From Bacteroidota bacterium (lineage in GTDB: Bacteria > Bacteroidota > Ignavibacteria > Ignavibacteriales > Melioribacteraceae), in contig JAHISV010000005.1 of NCBI GenBank assembly GCA_018818065.1, forward strand, positions 726,527-790,526: a stretch of DNA of 64,000 nt. Reading direction: 5' to 3'. The notes under the pieces were generated by a model that worked only from the letters and a program-made list of their open reading frames with translations, was not told the origin of the DNA and ran no database searches. Each line of letters starts with the position of its first letter. Position 1 is the first letter of the stretch. Shown here in pieces: positions 35,936 to 44,270 of this stretch. The translations under genes and the position numbers were made by a program.

Positions 35936-37663
35936 TTAGTTTGATTCAGAACTGAACAAGAATACTTCTTTGCCCATGAAAATGGTTCGCAAAACTCTGG
36001 CTGCATTTATTTGATCAACGGGAATATCGAATAAGTTTTTATCAAGCACGATCAAATCGGCAGATTTACCCTTCTCTATCGATCCGGTAACATTCTCCTG
36101 GAAATTTGCGTAGGCTCCGTTTATTGTAAAACTCCGAATCATTTCTTCAAGAGTTACTCTTTCCTGAGGGAAGAGAATTTCTGTTGAATCAGTTACACCT
36201 GGTAATAAACGTGTAATACCAGTCTGTATAGCGATTAATGGATTGCATGGCACTGTTACAGGGTAATCACTGGATGAGGCAGAAACAACTCCTGCCTTAA
36301 AAAAGCTTCCCATGGGATATTCTTCATCAGCACGTTTTTGTCCAAGATAAGGCACCTGGATAATATAATAATACTGGTCCTTTGTAAACCAGTAAGGCTG
36401 AGGAAGGGCGACTACACCCAGGTCGTGAAAGCGGATAATATCTTCCGGCGAAACCAATTGCAGATGTGTTATCATGTTACGGAAATCATGTTTTCCGTTC
36501 TTATCCATTGAATAGGCGAATGCATCTAATGTTTTTGCTGTAGCAGCATCACCAATTGAGTGTACGTGGATTTGGAATCCGTTCTTATTCAGCTCAGCAC
36601 ACATCGCATTCAGTTTATCCATATCCCACAGGAATTCTCCCCTTGAGTTCGGCAGATGTTTATACGGCTCTTTTAGATAAGCAGTGCTTCCCTCAACCAC
36701 GCCATCAACAAATATTTTTGCCGCGGGCGTCTGGAATAATTCACCTTTGTTTCTTGCTCTTTCTTTTATCAGCGGTTCAATCTGCTCCAATCCTTTTTCG
36801 GGGTCAACATATAAAGAAGCACGAATTCTCATTGATAACTGATTGCTTCGTTCCAGCGAATCATACGCTGTAATTTCATTACTCCATGAATCGAGATACG
36901 CGTCATGGGCAGTGGTAATACCGAAGGCGAGCGCCATTTTCTGATAAGCTTCAAGCCCCATAATTAACTGCGTGACACTGTAATCAGAAAAAATATCCGC
37001 TACAAGATCCGCGGCGTTTTCTCTCAGTGTGCCCGTTGGTTCGCCCGTGATTGGGTCATGTTCTATAACTCCGCCGGCCGGACTCTTAGTGCTCCTCGTG
37101 ATACCAGCCAACTCCAGTGTTTTTGAATTGACCCATTTACTATGTCCGTCTTCCGAAGAGAGTGCAACAGGGATATCCCTAACTATTTCATCAAGTATCT
37201 TTTTGTCCGGTCCGGTTTTCGGGAAATTCGTATTGCTCCAGCCTCTTCCTTTTAAGTATTTCAGATCAGGATTAGCGGAACGAAATTTCTTAATCTGCTC
37301 CTGTATGGCTTTTACAGATGTTAATCCGTAGAGATTTAATTCGTAAAATTGTTTGTAGGCGCTAACAGTGTGGCAATGACTATCAATAAAACCTGGGAGA
37401 ACAAGCTTATTCTCCAGATCAATTACTTTTGTATCCTTCCCTATATAATCCTCAACTCCTGAATTGCTGCCGACATAAATAAACTCTGAGCCTTTAATTG
37501 CAACTGCTTCTACTTTAGTTGAAAGACTGTCCACAGTGTAAATAAACCCGTTTCTTAAAACAAGGTCGGCTGGTCCATTTGCTGTTTTTGAATTGCAGCC
37601 CGAGAAGAGTAAAAGACCGGCTAAGATTAATAGGGCTGAACGGTGAATAATAAATTTGCTCAT
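35936..37663 (-). CDS. YtcJ-like amidohydrolase, lipoprotein
   Basis: 575 residues from ATG 37663, chosen because it begins directly before a lipoprotein signal (ALLILAGLLLFSGC); the upstream ATG 37735 would add 24 residues and overlap the racemase gene. Amidohydrolase_3 features: ADLVLRNGFIYTVD, LPGFIDSHCHT (metal His pair), IFVDGVVEGSTAYL, IHVHSIGDAAT, SSSDYPVTVP, and the closing KSADLIVLDKNLFDIP. The family hydrolyses amide bonds, including N-acyl amino acids. Lipidation puts it in the envelope. It follows the racemase gene on the same strand and faces the S51/M14 operon; deacylation of amino-acid derivatives is a plausible role. Confidence 0.85.
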   Translation of the reverse strand: MSKFIIHRSALLILAGLLLFSGCNSKTANGPADLVLRNGFIYTVDSLSTKVEAVAIKGSEFIYVGSNSGVEDYIGKDTKVIDLENKLVLPGFIDSHCHTVSAYKQFYELNLYGLTSVKAIQEQIKKFRSANPDLKYLKGRGWSNTNFPKTGPDKKILDEIVRDIPVALSSEDGHSKWVNSKTLELAGITRSTKSPAGGVIEHDPITGEPTGTLRENAADLVADIFSDYSVTQLIMGLEAYQKMALAFGITTAHDAYLDSWSNEITAYDSLERSNQLSMRIRASLYVDPEKGLEQIEPLIKERARNKGELFQTPAAKIFVDGVVEGSTAYLKEPYKHLPNSRGEFLWDMDKLNAMCAELNKNGFQIHVHSIGDAATAKTLDAFAYSMDKNGKHDFRNMITHLQLVSPEDIIRFHDLGVVALPQPYWFTKDQYYYIIQVPYLGQKRADEEYPMGSFFKAGVVSASSSDYPVTVPCNPLIAIQTGITRLLPGVTDSTEILFPQERVTLEEMIRSFTINGAYANFQENVTGSIEKGKSADLIVLDKNLFDIPVDQINAARVLRTIFMGKEVFLFSSESN

Positions 37664-37718
37664 GGTAATATCCAGTAAAATATTTCTCAAATAAAATTGT
37701 GCAATCATTGGCACTGAC

Positions 37719-38825
37719 TTACTTAAAAATTTCATGGTGTACCGTAACTCTGCGAAGTCTGTCTTCCACTACTTCCACACCTATTCCTGGTTTAGTCGGG
37801 ACGTCCATTGTTCCGTCAGGATTGATCTCGAAGACAGGTGAAACAATGTCTTCCTTGTAATATTTTTTACTGGCGGAAATATCACCGGGCAAAATAAAAT
37901 TGCTGAGTGAAGCCAGCGCAACATTACCTGCCCGTCCAACACCAGATTCGAGCATCCCGCCGTGCCACACGGGGATATTCTGAACCTGACAATAATCATG
38001 AATCAGTTTTGATTCCGTAAACCCGCCAACACGTCCCGGTTTTATGTTAATTATTTTGCAGCTCCCCAGTTCAATGGCGGCTTGCGTATCGGCAAGGGAA
38101 TGAATGCTTTCATCCAGACAGAGTGGGGTTTTAAGTTCCTTCTGCATCTTGGAGTGGGCATAAATGTCATCATAACCAAGCGGCTGTTCTATCAGTGATA
38201 AATTGTACTGCTCCATTTCGCGGAAGATGTTTATATCATCAAGCGTGTAAGCGGAATTTGCGTCTACTTGCAGCATGATATCGGGGAATTCTTTTCTTAA
38301 GGCTGAAACAAATTGTAAATCTCTGCCCGGCGCGATTTTTATTTTAATTCTCTGGTAGCCTTCTTTTAGATAGCTCTCCACTTTGCTAATTAGAATCGCG
38401 GATGATTCCTGAATGCCAATACTTACACCCACGTCAATTTTCTTTAGTACTCCGCCAAGAATGTTTGAAAGAGAAACCCCTTCTTTTTTTGCAAAGGCAT
38501 CCCACAGGGCGGCTTCCAATCCGGCTTTTGCCATTCTGTGTCCACGGACTCTTGACCACAATTCAATTGCTTCATCAACATTTTTTAGATCTTTGCCCAG
38601 AATATTCGGTATGAGAAAATCCTTAAGTATATGCCATGCTGTCTGCACAGTTTCGTAAGAATAGAATGGAGTACCCTCCGCCACCGATTCGCCCCAGCCG
38701 GTAACACCATCTGCATCTACTCTTATTATGATGTGTTCTTCATCGTATTCAACACCCATTGAAGTGACAAAAGGGGAGACTAATTCCAGTTTAACATGAT
38801 GCAGTTCAATTCTCTTGATTTTCAT
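37719..38825 (-). CDS. o-Succinylbenzoate synthase / N-succinylamino-acid racemase family enzyme (MenC type 2)
   Basis: 368 residues, enolase superfamily, muconate-lactonising subgroup. Active-site residues are all present: KIKI (Lys161 and Lys163), VDAN (Asp188), IEQP (Glu213), DES (Asp238) and NIKPG (Lys262). HRMAKAGLEAALWD and GGMLESGVGRAGN are typical of the OSBS/NSAR branch rather than Ala-Glu epimerases. No menaquinone genes are nearby, and an amidohydrolase follows, so amino-acid racemisation of an N-acyl derivative is as likely as menaquinone synthesis. A menC role elsewhere in the genome cannot be excluded. ATG at 38825; stop overlaps the long-start version of the next gene. Confidence 0.85.
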   Translation of the reverse strand: MKIKRIELHHVKLELVSPFVTSMGVEYDEEHIIIRVDADGVTGWGESVAEGTPFYSYETVQTAWHILKDFLIPNILGKDLKNVDEAIELWSRVRGHRMAKAGLEAALWDAFAKKEGVSLSNILGGVLKKIDVGVSIGIQESSAILISKVESYLKEGYQRIKIKIAPGRDLQFVSALRKEFPDIMLQVDANSAYTLDDINIFREMEQYNLSLIEQPLGYDDIYAHSKMQKELKTPLCLDESIHSLADTQAAIELGSCKIINIKPGRVGGFTESKLIHDYCQVQNIPVWHGGMLESGVGRAGNVALASLSNFILPGDISASKKYYKEDIVSPVFEINPDGTMDVPTKPGIGVEVVEDRLRRVTVHHEIFK

Positions 38826-38952
38826 TATAACCCCGTTGTTATTGACTAATATGAAGATAACAATAAAAAAAATGGGATGCTGAAATGATTTAAAAGGTGG
38901 AATTATTTTGCGGTTTGATGAGGGAAAACTGATGGTTAATTAATTTAAAATT

Positions 38953-39069
38953 GTGAAACGTGAAACGTGAATCGTGAACCGTGAACCGTGAATTGTGAAT
39001 CGTGAATTGTGAATCGTGAATCGTGAATTGTGAATTGTGAATTGTGAATTGTGAATCGTGAATCGTGAT
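38953..39069. repeat. Degenerate heptamer tandem repeat (GTGAAYY)
   Basis: About sixteen head-to-tail copies of the 7-mer GTGAANN occur, where the last two bases vary among AC, TC, CC and TT. No spacers or longer unit are visible. The heptamer period moves through all frames, so minus-strand reading gives repeated TIHNSQF/TIHDSRF peptides by arithmetic, not by selection. It resembles the short tandemly repeated heptamers of some cyanobacteria. Confidence 0.85.
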
Positions 39070-39078
39070 AAGACTGTC

Positions 39079-39100
39079 ATTCCGGACTCCGTTCCGGAAT
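39079..39100. repeat. REP-like hairpin
   Basis: ATTCCGGA (39079-39086) pairs with TCCGGAAT (39093-39100) around CTCCGT, preceded by TGTC. The GTCATTCCGGA...TCCGGAATCT form belongs to the same class as the hairpins at 16195, with GTCA at the left end. It directly follows the heptamer array. Confidence 0.6.
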
Positions 39101-39199
39101 CTAAGATCCAACAAATGAAAAAATCCATCAAACCATCTAAACTATCAAATCGCAATATTATTAGTAATTTAAAGGAAAATTATTATATTGAACCCACAT

Positions 39200-39245
39200 T
39201 CTTAGGATGCTTCGCAATTCCTAACGCCGGGTACTTCAACCCACA
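39200..39245 (+). repeat. Structured repeat, copy 1
   Basis: A hairpin TTAGGATGC/GCAATTCCTAA (about 39203-39224, one bulged base) is followed by CTAACGCCGGGTACTTCAAC-CCACA (39221-39245), with a small inner stem GGGT/ACCC. The 25 nt second part matches 46397-46421 at 21 positions, in the same orientation and behind an equivalent hairpin of different sequence. Confidence 0.6.
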
Positions 39246-39622
39246 ATAATAGCTATAGTAAAATTTTTACTCTTTACAACAACTTGTCTTGTACTGTAAA
39301 AGAGCGGTTGGCTAATGTTATACAAGAAAGCATCTTTTTTTCTATATGTAGATAACTGTTTTATGGTAATAGACAAAATTAAATAACGCGGGACATCTGT
39401 ATAATATATAGTTAGGCAGAAAATGACATATGAAAAATTAATTAGATATATAATTTTATTAATGGGCCAATGTGTAGTTATAAAAATATTTGCAAATATC
39501 AATTGATGAAATAGAACTCTATAAAAGTGAAATAATAAAATTCATTAAGCGAATTCAATCTGATAACAATATGAACGAAAGTAATAAAATTCTCATCAAT
39601 GCTTTAACAAATAGGAGAGATA

Positions 39623-40129
39623 ATGAATAAAATTCATCTGCTTTTCGTACTAGCAATAATGTGCACATTCTCACTAAATGCTCAGGATGAGAATACACAA
39701 ATTCAAACTAGAAATGTATTTCTTGAAACTGGCATTGGTTTCCCAAATATAGTCCATGTTGGGTTAGGATTTCAATTGAATGAGCAGTGGAGTATAGCTG
39801 TCAACGGTAATCTATTTAATAACAAAAAAAGAGATCCTGGCATCTATTTCGGATCTCAGACTTATGGCTTTAGATTAGCAAAACATTTTAATAAGGACTT
39901 CTTAAGATTTCTTAATATGGTCTCACTCAGTGCTGGTTATTATCAATACAATGATAGTAATGGATTATTAAGAAAAGAAGGTTCCACAGAGTTATGTATT
40001 GGACGCGAAGATATTACAAGTGAATCCATAAACATTGGATATCAGATAGGTTTTGCTACTTTTGTTTCATCACACTTCGATCCATTCTTTTCTCCATCAA
40101 TAAAAGTCAATCTAATTCTCAATTTCTAA
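39623..40129 (+). CDS. Small outer-membrane beta-barrel protein
   Basis: 168 residues with a signal peptide (LLFVLAIMCTFSLNAQ) and alternating amphipathic strands ending in a typical final strand, SIKVNLILNF. No specific family is recognised. GGAGAG lies 7 nt before ATG 39623. The stop is followed by AAGGAG, which serves the next gene 11 nt on, so it is co-transcribed with the phospholipase C-like gene. Codon choice is markedly A/T-rich compared with the operon before 38825, in keeping with the accessory character of this block. Confidence 0.65.
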   Translation: MNKIHLLFVLAIMCTFSLNAQDENTQIQTRNVFLETGIGFPNIVHVGLGFQLNEQWSIAVNGNLFNNKKRDPGIYFGSQTYGFRLAKHFNKDFLRFLNMVSLSAGYYQYNDSNGLLRKEGSTELCIGREDITSESINIGYQIGFATFVSSHFDPFFSPSIKVNLILNF

Positions 40130-40140
40130 GGAGTGCAATT

Positions 40141-42042
40141 ATGAAAAAAACAATAATTATTCTCTTAATTATCATGTTCAGCTCAACTTCATTCTGCCAT
40201 GAACAACCAATGCATCAGTATATTACTCGAGAAGCGTGGCAACTCTTACTCAAATCATTTCCTGAGTTACAGTATACTGAGATGGCAAATTACATAGGAT
40301 ACGCCCAGACAAATAGTAATCAAAATCTGAAATCTATGGGTGATGGAAAAGTTGTATCTGGCGCTTGGATTGAAGATGAATATGATATTTTATACCACTA
40401 CGGAGTAGGAAGGCAACCAGAATTCAATCAATCTGTTACTCCTGAATTGTATTCAATCTTTCTTGAAACTGCTGAAAATAAAAGGCAGTCATTTACTTCA
40501 ATTACTCACTTTTGGGATGCGGATGCCGGTTATAATTCTGGTGTAGGTTTATCGGATTATGCTTCAGGCATTTATTGGTCATTTAATATACCTGAAAATG
40601 CCTATCAAAAATTGATGAAGTATTATATGGGCATGTATGATTTAAGGTTAGTATATAACACACCAACTGCACATTCAGGTTGTGGAACAATATACGGCTT
40701 ATGGTGGGATATTGGTGTTAGAGATAATCTCGCTAATTACTGCAACAACTCCCTATTGTTCGAATCTGTTCAATATTTTGCTGGTGAGGTTTGGTTACCA
40801 GCCGATTGCTACATCGCACCATTCTACAAAGAATGGGTATATGAAATACTTGGTAGAATGGTACATCTGCTACAAGATATGTCTGTACCAGCTCATGTTC
40901 AATGCGTATCACATGCTGGAACAAACGGTATGTATCAAGATTATTATGAAACCAATGCCTCTAGTTTCCATCAATGGACAGCCAATGAAATCTATACAAA
41001 TGGTGATACATTTATTGACCCTTATCAACAAAATTGGGGCCATCCTCTTGCTTATTTAATGTATTTTTTGAATCAAATTACGGACCACTATGGAACAGGC
41101 AAAACGTATGGGGATTTTCTTTATGATGCTAGTTGTCCAGGTATTAGCGAATATGTTGTGGTAGGTGATTTACCACAATTACCTTCTCAAATCAATTGGA
41201 CAAACTGTAGTTCAATGCATGATAAGCTCCAACCATTAGCAATACGTGCTACAGCTGGTTTATTGTATTGGTTTGCCCGAGAAACTGGCTTTCTTCCTGA
41301 CCCAATCTCTAATGCTACAATAGACGGTAGTCGTATAATAATAAAAAATAAACCAGCCTACTGGGGTATTAGTTCTACTGAGGATGGAGTCTCACCATTT
41401 GATTATCAGTGGCAAGTAAAGAAAGTTGATAATATTTATTCACTATTGCTGATAGAAAAATTTAAAAAAGATAAGAAAGACAAAAAGGATAAAGATGATA
41501 TAATAATATTTGCACTTCCATCAAACCAATGGGTCACTGTCGGTCTAAACGAAGATTACCTATCCTTGACCGGAAGTCCCTCTGATCCAAGAGATTTATA
41601 TGTAAGATGCTTAGTTACGGATAATACAAACACAACTGTCACTTCAAATAGTATATTCGTAGAATATAGTGAAAGTGATTTACCACCATCTAGTTCATTT
41701 AATAGTAATAACAAAGAATTCACAGAAATAGTAAATTCATTATCTAAAGCATCCGCAGAATTCTCTCAAGAAGAGAATAATTTAGAAATTAAATTGGGTA
41801 ATCATCCGAATCCCTTTAATCCAACTACTACAATAACTTATTCTCTGCCACTTTCAGAACATGTTACAATAAAAGTATTCAATACTCTTGGTATGGAGGT
41901 TGCTTCATTAGTTGATGGAATTATTGAGGCTGGATCACATCAAGTCAATCTAAACGCAAGTAATCTTTCTAGTGGTATGTATATTTATACAATCCAGACA
42001 CCAAGCTTCTTTAAATCGAAGAAAATGATTTTAATGAAATAA
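40141..42042 (+). CDS. T9SS-secreted zinc phospholipase C/P1-nuclease superfamily protein
   Basis: 633 residues. Signal peptide to about residue 19 (MFSSTSFCHE). The next ~400 residues resemble the zinc-dependent phospholipase C/P1 nuclease fold: an early His (QPMHQYITREAW), SITHFWDAD, and a helix GRMVHLLQDMSVPAHVQ giving the H-x3-D and PxH pattern that binds the trinuclear zinc site, then a later DHYG. A Lys/Asp-rich stretch (KKDKKDKKDKDD, about residue 442-455) and a beta domain lead to the T9SS sorting domain (HPNPFNPTTTI to MILMK). A secreted phosphodiesterase or phospholipase is likely; the substrate is uncertain. Confidence 0.7.
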   Translation: MKKTIIILLIIMFSSTSFCHEQPMHQYITREAWQLLLKSFPELQYTEMANYIGYAQTNSNQNLKSMGDGKVVSGAWIEDEYDILYHYGVGRQPEFNQSVTPELYSIFLETAENKRQSFTSITHFWDADAGYNSGVGLSDYASGIYWSFNIPENAYQKLMKYYMGMYDLRLVYNTPTAHSGCGTIYGLWWDIGVRDNLANYCNNSLLFESVQYFAGEVWLPADCYIAPFYKEWVYEILGRMVHLLQDMSVPAHVQCVSHAGTNGMYQDYYETNASSFHQWTANEIYTNGDTFIDPYQQNWGHPLAYLMYFLNQITDHYGTGKTYGDFLYDASCPGISEYVVVGDLPQLPSQINWTNCSSMHDKLQPLAIRATAGLLYWFARETGFLPDPISNATIDGSRIIIKNKPAYWGISSTEDGVSPFDYQWQVKKVDNIYSLLLIEKFKKDKKDKKDKDDIIIFALPSNQWVTVGLNEDYLSLTGSPSDPRDLYVRCLVTDNTNTTVTSNSIFVEYSESDLPPSSSFNSNNKEFTEIVNSLSKASAEFSQEENNLEIKLGNHPNPFNPTTTITYSLPLSEHVTIKVFNTLGMEVASLVDGIIEAGSHQVNLNASNLSSGMYIYTIQTPSFFKSKKMILMK

Positions 42043-42067
42043 CGACAAATGATATTAAGTTATGATT

Positions 42068-42103
42068 GGGGTTGATCTTATAATGATCGGCCTCATTTTA
42101 TTT
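42068..42103 (+). terminator. Intrinsic terminator after the phospholipase C-like gene
   Basis: GGGGTTGATC (42068-42077) pairs with GATCGGCCTC (42085-42094) as RNA through seven Watson-Crick and three G-U pairs, followed by ATTTTATTT. It lies 25 nt after the stop and just before the first attC-like segment. Confidence 0.6.
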
Positions 42104-42110
42104 AACATCT

Positions 42111-42299
42111 GCCTAACAAGTTTTCCAAGCCGACCGCTTTAGACTGTTCGGTATTTGTTCAATTAAAAAGTTTCGTTGTAAAAGTTAGTTGCTCTTTGAA
42201 TGTAGTAAAGTAAACGAAGTAATTAATAAATTATCGGCATTGGTTTTCAAAGCTGCATTGCTGTGTTGGGCGGCGGCTTAAAAACCACGCCGTTATAGC
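42111..42299 (+). repeat. attC-like segment A
   Basis: It starts with GCCTAAC (R''-type, 42111-42117) and ends with GTTATAG (R'-type, 42292-42298). AAGCCGACCGC (42127-42137) pairs with GCGGCGGCTT (42270-42279) leaving one extra-helical base, as attC stems do. It contains GCATTGCTGTGTTGGGCGG (42255-42273), shared with segments B and C. At 189 bp it is longer than most attC sites. The next gene starts 10 nt beyond. Confidence 0.5.
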
Positions 42300-42309
42300 G
42301 CAAGAAATT

Positions 42310-43134
42310 ATGCAAAAGTATATAAAATATTTTGAAGACACTTCTTCAATTTGTCTGGATTTTGGTGAAACGATTAAAGGTATTCAGTTCAATGAAGAAA
42401 TGCAATCAGTAGAAATATTTGCAATTACAAGCATAAATATGTGTGCTCAACATTGCTTATCCATTTCCACATTGTTGAAAAATAATTACGTCACGGACTG
42501 CTTTATTCTAGCAAGAAATATTATTGAAATCTTTTTCAACCTTAATTGGGCTACTAAATGTGAAACACGAGAAGAAGTTATTGATAGGGTGTTAACGCTA
42601 GAAGCTGATCCATATTATAATTTTGAGAAAGAAATTAATTTAATGGAAAGGGAAATTGAGGGTGATAAACCAAATTTAAGTAAACCTCTAATACATAAAC
42701 ATAGAGAAGCTATTGATGGCGAAAAGGAAGCATTTCCACAATTACTTGTTGATCGAGATAACTTGAATAGTAAATTTAAGTCTGCACCTCCGTTCGCAGA
42801 GAGAATGGGTGATCTTAGATTGAAGTACTATCATTTATATAGGTTTACTTGTATGCTTACTCACCCATCGCCAAATTTGAAAGAATTTTTTATGCATCGA
42901 GTTGTAAATCAAAATAAACCGACTGATGCTATCATAGAACCTTTAAAACAAACATTATCTTATTGCCTATTATTCATAGAGTTAACTCTAGCAATCTCGA
43001 AACATATTTTATGTGATTTCAATCCAGAGAGTAATCCAGCTAGACAAGCAATGTATAATAAATTGGTTTCAATAGTTAAGGAATCGAACGAAAATTATTT
43101 TGGTAATCCACCAGATGAGGAGCCTGCGCCATAA
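42310..43134 (+). CDS. DUF5677-like hypothetical protein (cassette 1)
   Basis: 274 residues, soluble and mostly helical. RNIIEIFFNLNWATK (about 77-91) and YHLYRFTCMLTHPSPNLKEF (about 180-199) fit the pattern of DUF5677-type proteins, which have a conserved helical core with a HPS motif and unknown function. The stop TAA (43132-43134) lies inside the start of the next attC-like segment (CATAACC), as is common for integron cassettes. Its promoter is not visible and the ribosome site is weak. Family match is tentative. Confidence 0.6.
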   Translation: MQKYIKYFEDTSSICLDFGETIKGIQFNEEMQSVEIFAITSINMCAQHCLSISTLLKNNYVTDCFILARNIIEIFFNLNWATKCETREEVIDRVLTLEADPYYNFEKEINLMEREIEGDKPNLSKPLIHKHREAIDGEKEAFPQLLVDRDNLNSKFKSAPPFAERMGDLRLKYYHLYRFTCMLTHPSPNLKEFFMHRVVNQNKPTDAIIEPLKQTLSYCLLFIELTLAISKHILCDFNPESNPARQAMYNKLVSIVKESNENYFGNPPDEEPAP

Positions 43135-43344
43135 CCAGCCGCTCAAGACCGACCGCCGAAACGGTTTTCGATAAGGACAAAATTTTAGTTTTATTTTTTG
43201 TGCAGCATTTTGTTCTACGTAGTTTGTAAAAGTAAGGTAAGGTCGCCGCACTTGCGAATAAAGTTAGTGCGACTACTAATTATAAATAATCGTTGTTATG
43301 TAAGTATTGTCGTGTTGGGCAGTTTATCGGCAACGCAGTTAGGA
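43128..43344 (+). repeat. attC-like segment B
   Basis: It starts in the stop of the preceding gene with CCATAAC and ends with GTTAGGA (43338-43344). ACCGACCGC (43149-43157) recurs from segment A, and GTATTGTCGTGTTGGGCAG (43304-43322) matches segment A in 15 of 19 bases. GCATTTTGTTCTACGTAGTT (43204-43223) recurs near-identically in segment D. The stem is only partly complementary. Confidence 0.45.
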
Positions 43345-43367
43345 TTTTAATATTGTTGGAGGTTGAA

Positions 43368-44102
43368 ATGAATTATTTGACTGACTTCAAAGAAAAAAAT
43401 AATAATTGGGATACTTTTACTATTAATTCAAGTGTTGATATTGAGCTTGAAAAAGGGCTGGTTCTAACTTTAGAAACGACAAAAGAGGATGTCAAAAAAC
43501 TTACAAAAAATAAAATTCTTGACTGGTCATATAAAATTCTTGAGAATAAAATACATACAGAAATAATCTTGGAAAAAATCGAACCTAATTTATTCACAAT
43601 GAGCTTGGACGGACTGGGGAAGAAGAAAATTGAGAATATTTCAACAGTTGTCGGGGCTTTTGTTTTAATATCTTTGAGTGTATTGTCACTTCTCATTTAT
43701 TCTATTCTTAATTTCCCTAAACCGGACTTTTTCTGGTCCTTTATTGGAAATATTATAAGAACTAGTGTAGTAATTATATTCTCGATTACCCCATTTATAG
43801 TTATGTATTTGTTACTGTCAAAAGGCTATACAATATTAAGAATTTATATATCTCAGATAATATTTTTCTTTTCGATAATAGTCGTAATATTTTGGTGCCA
43901 AATATCTTCTCCTCCAGCAAACACCCCCGCGGATTCAGAACCAGTGCAATATCTAATTTATTTGTTTGGAGCACTTAAAATATTTATTAGTGACAATATA
44001 AATTCTATAACAACAGCTAGTTTTTTTACAACCTTATTTGGGCTGGGGGGAATAACGAAGATTTTGGACTATTTAATCAAGAAATTTTCCCCAAAAGAAT
44101 AG
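43368..44102 (+). CDS. Hypothetical membrane protein (cassette 2)
   Basis: 244 residues from ATG 43368, set by GGAGG 5 nt upstream; the longer frame from 43293 runs back into the attC-like segment and is rejected. Residues 1-105 are soluble and Lys/Glu-rich; four or five hydrophobic helices follow (VVGAFVLISLSVLSLLIYSI, SVVIIFSITPFIVMYLLLSK, IYISQIIFFFSIIVVIFW, SFFTTLFGLGGITKILDYLI). No family recognised. It is a plausible inner-membrane protein carried as a cassette. Confidence 0.6.
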   Translation: MNYLTDFKEKNNNWDTFTINSSVDIELEKGLVLTLETTKEDVKKLTKNKILDWSYKILENKIHTEIILEKIEPNLFTMSLDGLGKKKIENISTVVGAFVLISLSVLSLLIYSILNFPKPDFFWSFIGNIIRTSVVIIFSITPFIVMYLLLSKGYTILRIYISQIIFFFSIIVVIFWCQISSPPANTPADSEPVQYLIYLFGALKIFISDNINSITTASFFTTLFGLGGITKILDYLIKKFSPKE

Positions 44103-44110
44103 TTTTCATA

Positions 44111-44258
44111 TCATAACTGATTATTTGATAAAGACTAAGAGTCTTTTCCTCACAAACCCTGCTGAGGCGGGCAAGTGTTCTATTAAATAATTATTGGCAT
44201 TGACTTTTTATTCGGCATTGTCGTTCTGGACTGTCGGATTTCGACAACACCGTTATAA
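44111..44258 (+). repeat. attC-like segment C
   Basis: It starts TCATAAC (44111-44117) and ends GTTATAA (44252-44258). GCATTGTCGTTCTGGACTG (44215-44233) corresponds to the shared 19-mer of segments A and B, and the preceding TTATTGGCATTGACTTTT parallels TTATCGGCATTGGTTTTC of segment A. At 148 bp it is close to the usual size range. The next ATG is 12 nt beyond. Confidence 0.5.
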
Positions 44259-44270
44259 GGAAGAGCAAAT

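Larger units (their letters stand above)
38826..39622. other. Long intergenic region rich in repeats
   Basis: 797 bp with no credible gene. In order: AT-rich leader of the racemase gene, heptamer tandem repeat (38953-39069), REP-like hairpin (39079-39100), structured repeat (39200-39245), a GTTAGGC heptamer at 39411-39417 like the R' end of an attC site, then AT-rich DNA with a GGAGAG ribosome site before 39623. Confidence 0.7.

Noticed and set aside
37664..37735. Upstream start of the amidohydrolase
   Set aside because: It would place 24 residues before a clear lipoprotein signal and overlap the racemase gene.
38953..39069. Possible CRISPR array
   Set aside because: Units are 7 bp with no spacers.
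38890..39155. Minus-strand open frames encoding repeated TIHNSQF-type peptides
   Set aside because: They arise from a 7-base repeat read in three frames; two overlapping frames give similar peptides, and there is no ribosome site or start context.
43293..43367. N-terminal extension of cassette 2
   Set aside because: It lies within the attC-like segment; GGAGG sets the start at 43368.
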